From positions 1 to 11,713 of the forward strand of contig JAFDHU010000160.1 of NCBI GenBank assembly GCA_019308625.1: 11,713 nucleotides of DNA, given 5' to 3'. This document shows, piece after piece, positions 1 to 5,833 of the stretch. A program made the position numbers and the translations under genes. Position 1 is the first letter of the stretch, and every line of letters starts with the position of its first letter. The notes below the pieces were generated by a model. It did no database searches and was not told the DNA's origin. It worked only from the letters and a program-made list of their open reading frames with translations. Source of the DNA: Deltaproteobacteria bacterium. GTDB lineage: Bacteria; Desulfobacterota; Desulfobaccia; Desulfobaccales; 0-14-0-80-60-11.

Positions 1-87
1 AAAACCGGAAACTCAGGGTTTTCAACCCCTTGTCAAGTAATTCCGGGAAGCCCGAGGTACTGAAAAACCTGAGGAAAGGGGAAGGAC

Positions 88-1365
88 ATGGAGTATATCG
101 GTCATGGTGGGAAACCACTGGTGGAACAGGTCATCACTGACAAAGGGGAAGCGAAGCAAAAGGTTCAGGGCCTGAAGCAGGTTCCGGCCAGCCGCCAGAT
201 GGCCACGGAAGCCATCGGCATTGCCTACGGCTTTTTCTCCCCCCTTGAAGGGTTCATGAAAAAAGCCGATGTGGAAAGCACCTGCAAGAAAATGGAGCTG
301 ACGGACGGCACGATCTGGAGCATTCCCATCGTGTTCGATATCTCCGATGCGGAGATCGCCGAATACGGCCTCAAGGAAGGCGATACCGTCTGCTTGACCT
401 ATGACGGCAATCCTCTGGCCATCTTTGAAATTGAAGAAATCTATGCCTACGATAAAGAAAGCTTGGCCCAGGATGTGTACGGTACCAAAGAGGACAAGCA
501 TCCGGGCGTCAAGCGGACTTACAGTTACAAGGACAAATTCTTGGGTGGCAAAATTACTTTAGTGAATGAACCCAAGGTGCGGGAGCCCTTCACCCCTTAT
601 TACCTCACCCCCCGGCAGCATCGGGAAAAATTCAAGGAAAAGAACTGGATCAAGATTGTGGCCCACCAGACCCGGAACGTGCCCCACTCCGGCCACGAAT
701 GGCTCATGAAGCACGCCTATATCGCCGCCCACGGCGACAGCCCGGTGGAGCAGATGGAGACCATGGGCCAGGCCATCTCCGGTATTCTGGTGAACTGCAT
801 CGTGGGGGAAAAACGGGTGGGCGACTACATTGACGAGGCTATCGTGCTCACTCAGGATGAGCTCCGCAAAGCCGGCTATTTCCGGGATGACATCCACATG
901 GTAACCATGACCTTCTGGGACATGCGCTATGCCGGTCCCCGGGAGGCGGTGCATCATGCCATCATCCGCACCAACCTGGGCCTGACCCACCATATGTTCG
1001 GCCGGGACCACGCCGGCGTGGGCACTTATTACCATTCCTACCAAGCCCATCACATGCTGATGAGCATCCCCCGGGAAAAGCTGAACATCACCCCCATCTA
1101 CGTGCTGGAATGGGCCTACTGCCCCCACTGCGGCGAGGTCACCTGCATCGGTCTGTGCGGCCACTGGAATGAGCTGCAGAAGTTCAGCGGCACCAAAATC
1201 CGGTCCATCATCATGGACGGCGTCAAGCCTACCCGTCTGATTTTCCGGCCGGAGGTGTTTGACGTGGTGATGGAATGCGCCGAAAAATATGGCTTCGGCT
1301 CCCCCTTCGTCACCCAGGAGTATCTGGCCAAGGCCAAGCCGGCCTTCACCATTGAACCGCTGTAA
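88..1365 (+). CDS. sat: Sulfate adenylyltransferase (ATP sulfurylase), dissimilatory type
   Basis: Catalyses ATP + sulfate to adenosine 5'-phosphosulfate (APS) + pyrophosphate, the cytoplasmic activation step before APS reductase. The 425-residue product shows the family's active-site signatures: QTRN followed by HSGH (residues 194-203, the nucleotide-binding HxGH type), MRYAGPREA (279-287) and GRDHAG (305-310). Four cysteines, C345, C348, C353 and C357, with H359 form a probable zinc site like that of other bacterial and archaeal homo-oligomeric ATP sulfurylases; C345/C348/C357 have the expected spacing, but which residue is the fourth ligand is unclear. There is no APS kinase domain, as expected for a dissimilatory enzyme. 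The ATG at 88 is preceded by purine-rich GAGGAAAGGGGAAGGA (71-86), and the N-terminal length suits the family. It heads the sat-orf-aprBA run, 40 bases before the next gene. Its promoter probably lies at or beyond the left edge. Confidence 0.97.
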   Translation: MEYIGHGGKPLVEQVITDKGEAKQKVQGLKQVPASRQMATEAIGIAYGFFSPLEGFMKKADVESTCKKMELTDGTIWSIPIVFDISDAEIAEYGLKEGDTVCLTYDGNPLAIFEIEEIYAYDKESLAQDVYGTKEDKHPGVKRTYSYKDKFLGGKITLVNEPKVREPFTPYYLTPRQHREKFKEKNWIKIVAHQTRNVPHSGHEWLMKHAYIAAHGDSPVEQMETMGQAISGILVNCIVGEKRVGDYIDEAIVLTQDELRKAGYFRDDIHMVTMTFWDMRYAGPREAVHHAIIRTNLGLTHHMFGRDHAGVGTYYHSYQAHHMLMSIPREKLNITPIYVLEWAYCPHCGEVTCIGLCGHWNELQKFSGTKIRSIIMDGVKPTRLIFRPEVFDVVMECAEKYGFGSPFVTQEYLAKAKPAFTIEPL

Positions 1366-1405
1366 TTCGCATTATCTGAGGCAATCTGCGTGAGGAGGCA
1401 AGGAA

Positions 1406-1711
1406 ATGGCTGAAACTTATCCCATCAATATATGGATCAACGAAGAGCGGTTTAAGGCGCTACAGGCGGCGGGCCTGGACCATTTGCTGAAAGAGGAGCT
1501 GGCCGGCATGAAGGTGCTGGTGGTGCCCTGCACGGCCGAGCAGCGGGACAAGATTCTGAAACTCTTCCCCTCGGCCAAGTTTGACGAGGCCACCACCAAA
1601 AGCATTGAGCTTCTGCCCCGGCACGTGAAGGACAAGATCTACGAATTGTGCGTGGCCCGGAAGAGCGTTGATGTGATGGACGAATTCCTCGCCAACCTGG
1701 AAAAAGGCTAA
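1406..1711 (+). CDS. Small conserved-looking protein between sat and aprB, function unknown
   Basis: A 101-residue protein that I do not recognise as a named family. It starts at ATG 1406 with a strong GAGGAGG site (1392-1398), 7 bases upstream, so it is very likely translated. It has no signal peptide, membrane segment or metal-binding cluster; its only cysteines are C42 and C82, each alone. The composition is that of a small soluble alpha/beta protein: an N-terminal polar strand (PINIWINEERF), a helix rich in Leu/Glu, a hydrophobic strand MKVLVVPC (35-42), then two or three amphipathic helices ending in a charged tail. It lies 40 bases after sat and 162 before aprB, so it is probably cotranscribed with sat. 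Position suggests a role tied to APS metabolism (assembly, regulation or a Sat-Apr adaptor), but that is inference from context only. Codon use resembles its neighbours, so it does not look foreign. Confidence 0.88.
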   Translation: MAETYPINIWINEERFKALQAAGLDHLLKEELAGMKVLVVPCTAEQRDKILKLFPSAKFDEATTKSIELLPRHVKDKIYELCVARKSVDVMDEFLANLEKG

Positions 1712-1729
1712 GTCAAGGACGGTCAGGAA

Positions 1730-1764
1730 CCCCCCCGGCAGCTGGTTTGCACCGCTGAGGGGGG
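1730..1764 (+). promoter_or_regulatory. Strong intergenic hairpin between the small gene and aprB
   Basis: CCCCCC at 1731-1736 can pair with GGGGGG at 1759-1764, CAGC at 1739-1742 with GCTG at 1754-1757, and GGT at 1744-1746 with ACC at 1751-1753, giving a 13-base-pair stem with small interruptions and a TTGC loop. No run of T follows, so it is not a standard intrinsic terminator. A second small hairpin, CCTTC/GAAGG with a 4-base loop, lies about 20 bases further on. Likely roles are RNA processing or 3'-end protection of the upstream message, or slowing of transcription; the role is inferred. Confidence 0.6.
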
Positions 1765-1873
1765 AAGACAGCTTCAGAGATACCTTCATTGGAAGGAGGG
1801 CGATAAATCTTTCCCCTGGGAACCAAGAGGCCAAAAACCCTTTAGTCAATCTAATTCAGGAGGTTGAGCGACA

Positions 1874-2299
1874 ATGCCCAGTTTTGTAATCGTGGAAAAA
1901 TGCGATGGCTGCAAAGCACTGGACCGTACTGCCTGCCAGTACATCTGCCCCAATGACCTGATGGTTCTGGACCACGAGACCATGAAGGCGTACAATCAGG
2001 AGCCGGACCAGTGCTGGGAATGCTTTAATTGCGTGAAGATCTGCCCCCAGCAGGCCATTGAGATCCGGCACTATGCCGACATCATGCCCCTGGGGTCCAG
2101 CACCTTCCCTCTGCGGGGCACCGACAACATCATGTGGACCATCAAGTTCCGGGATCAGAAGACCATCAAGCGGTTCAAGTTCCCCATCCGGACCACGCCG
2201 GAGGGCTCTATTGACGTATTCAAGGGCAAAGAGCTGCCCCAAGACGCGGCTGCCCTGAAGCAGCCCGGCTTTTTCACCGGCCCGGCCCGGACCGAGTAA
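1874..2299 (+). CDS. aprB: Adenylylsulfate reductase, beta (iron-sulfur) subunit
   Basis: Electron-transfer subunit of cytoplasmic APS reductase; it passes electrons from its two [4Fe-4S] clusters to the FAD of AprA. The 141-residue product has the expected cysteines: C10, C13, C21 and C25 (long CxxC-x7-CxxxCP loop) and C47, C50, C53 and C57 (CWECFNCVKICP). W48, directly after C47, matches the conserved tryptophan thought to help electron flow from cluster I to FAD in the Archaeoglobus enzyme. A C-terminal tail of about 50 residues follows the PLRGTDNIMW stretch, the segment that wraps round AprA in known structures; it is shorter than the tail I recall for Desulfovibrio AprB. Start ATG 1874 has AGGAGG at 1858-1863. 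aprA starts 38 bases downstream, so the two subunits are made together. Confidence 0.97.
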   Translation: MPSFVIVEKCDGCKALDRTACQYICPNDLMVLDHETMKAYNQEPDQCWECFNCVKICPQQAIEIRHYADIMPLGSSTFPLRGTDNIMWTIKFRDQKTIKRFKFPIRTTPEGSIDVFKGKELPQDAAALKQPGFFTGPARTE

Positions 2300-2337
2300 G
2301 TTGAACCAGTCAAATTCCTAAAGGGAGGATATAGGTA

Positions 2338-4293
2338 ATGGAAAAGGAAGTCTGCAAATGGTCCTTTTGCGAAAAACCGCCGGTGGAGACGGTGGAAACT
2401 GACTTTCTCATTGTAGGTGGTGGCATGGCGGCCTGCGGCGCCGCGGTGGAGGCCGCGGCTTGGGCCAAGGCTCTGGGACTGAAGGTCACCCTGGTGGACA
2501 AAGCTGCGGTGGACCGCTCTGGCGCGGTGGCCATGGGCCTGTCGGCCATCAACACCTTCATCGGCGAAAATCCGGTGGACGACTACGTGCGGTATGTGCG
2601 CACCGACCTCATGGGTATCGTCCGGGAAGACCTGATCCATTCCCTGGGTTGCCACGTGGACCAGTCGGTGTTCGACTTTGAGGAGTGGGGCCTGCCCATC
2701 TGGAAAAAGGACGCCGAAGGCCACACCCTGGACGGCCAGACCGCCAAGGACGAGGGCATCCCCTCCCTGAAAGACGGCGGCACCCCCTGCCGGTCCGGCC
2801 GCTGGCAGATCATGATCAACGGCGAATCCTACAAGGTCATCGTGGCCGAGGCCGCCAAAAACGCCTTGGGGATGGAAAACATCTATGAGCGGGTGTTCGT
2901 CGTCAAGCTCCTCACCGACAAGAACAACCCCAACCGGGTGTGCGGCGCCGTGGGATTCAGCGTCCGGGAACACAAAGCCTACTATTTCAAGTGCAAGGCC
3001 ATGCTGGTGGCCTGCGGCGGGGTGGTGAATGTGTTCCGGCCCCGGGCGGTGCACGAAGGCCAAGGCCGGGCTTGGTATCCGGTGTGGAACGCCGGCTCCA
3101 CCTACGCCATGCCGGCAGAAATCGGGGCCAAAATGGTGCTCATGGAGAACCGCTTCGTGCCGGCCCGGTTTAAGGACGGCTACGGCCCGGTAGGCGCCTG
3201 GTTCCTGTTCTTCAAGGCCAAGGCCACCAACGCCTTCGATGAAGACTACCTGGAACGCAACTGGGAGCGGGTCAAGCAGGAATATCCCGGCTATGCCGAG
3301 AGTCCCGGCACCTGCCTGCGGAACCACGCCATGATGATTGAGATGAAGGAAGGCCGGGGCCCCATCCTGATGCACACCGAGTGGGCCATGGCCGAGCTGG
3401 CCAAGACCCTGAGCAAAAAAGAACTCAAGCATCTGGAAGCGGAAGCCTGGGAAGACTTCCTGGATATGTCCATTTCCGCCGCTTCCCTGTGGGCCTCCAT
3501 GAACATGGAGCCTGACAAGGTGCCTTCCGAGATCATCCCCTCTGAGCCTTATCTTTTGGGTTCCCATGCCGGCTGCGCCGGCCTGTGGGTCAGCGGGCCT
3601 GCCAAGAACTACCTGGGTGCGCCGGATGAGTGGTTCTGGGGCTATGACCGCATGACCACGGTGGAGGGCCTGTTTACCGCCGGCGACGGCGTCGGTGCTT
3701 CGGGTCACAAGTTCTCCTCCGGCTCCCATGCCGAGGGCCGCATGGCCGCCAAGGCCGCCTTGGCCTTCATCCTGGACCACAAGGACGACCAGCTGGAGCC
3801 GGCCCAGAACATTGACGATGTACTGGCCGAGATCTATCTCCCCTTTGAAATCTACGAAAAGTACAAAAACTACACCTCGCATCCGGACGTCAACCCCAAT
3901 TACCTGCGGCCCAAGCAGGTGCAGGCTCGGTTACAGAAGATCATGGACGAGTACGTGGCCGGCGTCACCCCCATGTACACCACCAACAAGCCTCTCCTGG
4001 AGGAAGGCCTCCGGCGCCTCACCTTCCTGAAGGAGGACGCCGAGCGCATGGCCGCAGCGGACCTCCATGAACTCATGCGGTGCTGGGAAAACTACCACCG
4101 CATCCTGGCCGGTGAGGCCCATCTGCGGCACATCCTCTTCCGGGAGGAAACCCGCTATCCCGGTTATTACTACCGGGCCGACTTCCCCAAAATCGACGAC
4201 GAGAAATGGAAAGTCTTCACCATCTCCCAGTACAACAAGGAAACCAATGAGTGGAAGTTCGAGACCCTGCCTTACAAGCAGCTGGTCAGCTAA
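2338..4293 (+). CDS. aprA: Adenylylsulfate reductase, alpha (FAD) subunit
   Basis: Catalytic subunit that reduces APS to sulfite and AMP (reversible) on FAD, in the cytoplasm, as a heterodimer with AprB. The 651-residue length is normal. The FAD-binding dinucleotide motif is IVGGGMAACG (25-34), and a second FAD-contacting region is AGDGVGASGH (448-457) within a fumarate reductase/AprA-type flavoprotein fold. Residues corresponding to substrate and electron-path positions in the Archaeoglobus enzyme are present at a constant offset of 12: W246, R277 (in PARFKDGYG) and H410 (in LLGSHAG), which argues for an active enzyme. ATG 2338 is preceded by GGGAGG at 2323-2328. The C-terminal third is helical and Tyr-rich as in the family. 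An intrinsic terminator begins 20 bases after its stop, which separates it from qmoA. Confidence 0.98.
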   Translation: MEKEVCKWSFCEKPPVETVETDFLIVGGGMAACGAAVEAAAWAKALGLKVTLVDKAAVDRSGAVAMGLSAINTFIGENPVDDYVRYVRTDLMGIVREDLIHSLGCHVDQSVFDFEEWGLPIWKKDAEGHTLDGQTAKDEGIPSLKDGGTPCRSGRWQIMINGESYKVIVAEAAKNALGMENIYERVFVVKLLTDKNNPNRVCGAVGFSVREHKAYYFKCKAMLVACGGVVNVFRPRAVHEGQGRAWYPVWNAGSTYAMPAEIGAKMVLMENRFVPARFKDGYGPVGAWFLFFKAKATNAFDEDYLERNWERVKQEYPGYAESPGTCLRNHAMMIEMKEGRGPILMHTEWAMAELAKTLSKKELKHLEAEAWEDFLDMSISAASLWASMNMEPDKVPSEIIPSEPYLLGSHAGCAGLWVSGPAKNYLGAPDEWFWGYDRMTTVEGLFTAGDGVGASGHKFSSGSHAEGRMAAKAALAFILDHKDDQLEPAQNIDDVLAEIYLPFEIYEKYKNYTSHPDVNPNYLRPKQVQARLQKIMDEYVAGVTPMYTTNKPLLEEGLRRLTFLKEDAERMAAADLHELMRCWENYHRILAGEAHLRHILFREETRYPGYYYRADFPKIDDEKWKVFTISQYNKETNEWKFETLPYKQLVS

Positions 4294-4313
4294 ACCATCC
4301 CGGGACTTTTATG

Positions 4314-4349
4314 GGCCGTGGTCTTGACTTCTGCCACGGCCACTTTTTT
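4314..4349 (+). terminator. Intrinsic terminator after aprA
   Basis: GGCCGTGG at 4314-4321 pairs perfectly with CCACGGCC at 4334-4341 around a 12-base loop, followed after two bases by six T (4344-4349). It starts 20 bases after the aprA stop. It should end, or attenuate, the sat-orf-aprBA transcript before qmoA. Confidence 0.85.
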
Positions 4350-4571
4350 AGACGGTTTTCGGTTCTCAGCTTTCGAAAGGAATGGGATTCGGTGGCCGGA
4401 GGGAATCCTACCCTCACCGATTAGGTAGCACGGCCAACAATCCAAGGCTGGCTTAACCTTTGGTTGATCAAAGCACCTTCAGGACCATGCACCCCGTGGA
4501 GGGGTCTGGCCCTCCCACTTATCGAAAACCGAAAACGCCAACCGTAAAACTGGCCCCCAAGGAGGATCGGT
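4350..4571 (+). promoter_or_regulatory. Structured leader / promoter region upstream of qmoA
   Basis: No coding region is evident. Because a terminator precedes it and qmoA follows, it probably holds the qmoABC promoter, but I find no convincing -35/-10 pair. Inverted repeats are dense: GTTTTCGGTT (4355-4364) is perfectly complementary to AACCGAAAAC (4527-4536), enclosing about 160 bases. Inside are TCGGT+GAGGG (4389-4393, 4399-4403) against CCCTC+ACCGA (4411-4420), CCAAGG (4442-4447) against CCTTTGG (4457-4463, one-base bulge), and ACCCC/GGGGT (4491-4505), which competes with GGAGGG/CCCTCC (4498-4515). The arrangement of a closing helix round several hairpins, some mutually exclusive, resembles a structured 5' leader. 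That it folds in vivo is inference. Confidence 0.45.
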
Positions 4572-5831
4572 GTGAACGCCAATGATCGCAAGATTCTGGT
4601 GGTCGGGGGAGGTATGAGCGGCCTCACGGCAGCCCTGGAAGCAGCCGAATCCGGGGCCCAAGTCATCATCGCGGAAAAAGAACCGTATCTGGGTGGCCGG
4701 GTGGCCCAACTCCACCGCTATTTCCCCAAACTCTGCCCTCCTACCTGCGGCCTGGAGATCAACTTCCGCCGGATTCGGGAGAATCCCAACATCACCTTTT
4801 ACACTATGGCGGAAGTAACCCAGGTCAGCGGCTCGGCGGGCAACTTTGACGTGACGGTCACCGTGAGGCCCCGCTACGTCAATGACCGCTGCGTGGCTTG
4901 TGATGCCTGCGCCCAGGCCTGCCCGGCCTGGCGTTCCAATGACTTTAACTATGGGCTGGATAAGACCAAGGCGATATATCTCCCCTATGATATGGCTTTT
5001 CCCCAGAAATATGTCATTGATGCCTCCGCCTGCCAGGAAGACTGCGGCCAGAAGTGCGCGGAGGCCTGCCAATATGACGCCATAGACCTCAACATGCAGC
5101 CCCAGACCCTGAACTTCCAGGTAGGGTCCATCATCCTGGCCGGGGGCTGGGACCTGTATGACATCAGCAAGGTTGACTACCTGGGATTCGGCACTGTCAA
5201 AAACGTCATCACCAACATGCAGATGGAGCGCCTGGCCGCGTCCAACGGCCCCACCGGCGGCAAAATTCTGCGGCCGTCGGACAACCAGCCCCCCAAAAAG
5301 GTGGCTTTTGTGCAGTGCGCCGGCTCCCGGGATGAGAACCACCTGCCTTACTGCTCCTATATCTGCTGCATGGCCTCCCTCAAGCAGGCTACCTATCTGA
5401 GGGAGCAGGACCCGGAAGCCGAAATCTACATCTTCTATATTGACCTGCGCACCCCGGGCCGCTACGAGCAGTTCATGTGGAAGGTCAGGGATGACGAAGG
5501 CGTCAAGCTTATCCGGGGCAAGGTGGCCAAGGTGGAACAGGAGCCCGGCACTGACAACGTCACGGTGACCGCGGAAGACACCCTCGGCGGCGGCAAGATA
5601 AAGATGACCTTTGATATGGTGGTCCTGGCGGTGGGCATGGTGCCCTCCACCAAGGCCAAGCCTTTCCCGCTGCCGCTGTCCTATACTCCGGAGGGCTTCA
5701 TCATTCCCGAGCTCCTGCCCGAAGGCATCGTGGCGGTGGGCACCTTGAAGAACCCTCTGGATGTCATGAAGTCCAACGAGGACGCTACCGGGGCCGCCCT
5801 TAAAAGTCTCATCAGCCTGAGCAGGAGGTAG
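4572..5831 (+). CDS. qmoA: Quinone-interacting membrane-bound oxidoreductase subunit A (HdrA-like flavoprotein)
   Basis: Soluble FAD subunit of the Qmo complex, which connects membrane menaquinone to APS reductase on the cytoplasmic side. The 419-residue product begins with a dinucleotide-binding motif VVGGGMSG (10-17), followed by the HdrA-type segment with C55 and C59 (CPPTCGLEI). Two cysteine groups suit [4Fe-4S] clusters: C107/C110/C113/C117 (CVACDACAQACP) and C154/C158/C162/C166, spaced every four residues. The HdrA-family signature CAGSRDENHLPYCS starts at C249 and is followed by CCMASLKQA. The start is GTG 4572, chosen because AAGGAGG lies at 4559-4565 and because the FAD motif then falls at the very N-terminus as in relatives. 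Its last codons contain the ribosome binding site of qmoB, which starts 2 bases after this stop, so the two are translationally coupled. It is a paralogue of qmoB's central part. Confidence 0.96.
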   Translation: MNANDRKILVVGGGMSGLTAALEAAESGAQVIIAEKEPYLGGRVAQLHRYFPKLCPPTCGLEINFRRIRENPNITFYTMAEVTQVSGSAGNFDVTVTVRPRYVNDRCVACDACAQACPAWRSNDFNYGLDKTKAIYLPYDMAFPQKYVIDASACQEDCGQKCAEACQYDAIDLNMQPQTLNFQVGSIILAGGWDLYDISKVDYLGFGTVKNVITNMQMERLAASNGPTGGKILRPSDNQPPKKVAFVQCAGSRDENHLPYCSYICCMASLKQATYLREQDPEAEIYIFYIDLRTPGRYEQFMWKVRDDEGVKLIRGKVAKVEQEPGTDNVTVTAEDTLGGGKIKMTFDMVVLAVGMVPSTKAKPFPLPLSYTPEGFIIPELLPEGIVAVGTLKNPLDVMKSNEDATGAALKSLISLSRR

Positions 5832-5833
5832 CT

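Noticed and set aside
1..28. Inverted repeats AAAACC/GGTTTT (1-22) and GGGTT/AACCC (16-28) upstream of sat
   Set aside because: They overlap and exclude each other, have no T-run and lie at the window edge. They could be the end of an upstream element, but this cannot be supported.
2155..3882. Long open frame on the - strand (575 codons) opposite aprA
   Set aside because: It lies antisense to aprA, whose cofactor and active-site motifs are intact. The translation is rich in Gly/His/Val/Ala as expected from the complement of GC-rich codons, with no domain.
4324..4352. TTGACT...TTTAGA as a qmoA promoter
   Set aside because: The spacing is 17, but the -35 lies in the aprA terminator loop and the -10 matches only about half the consensus. 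Not convincing.
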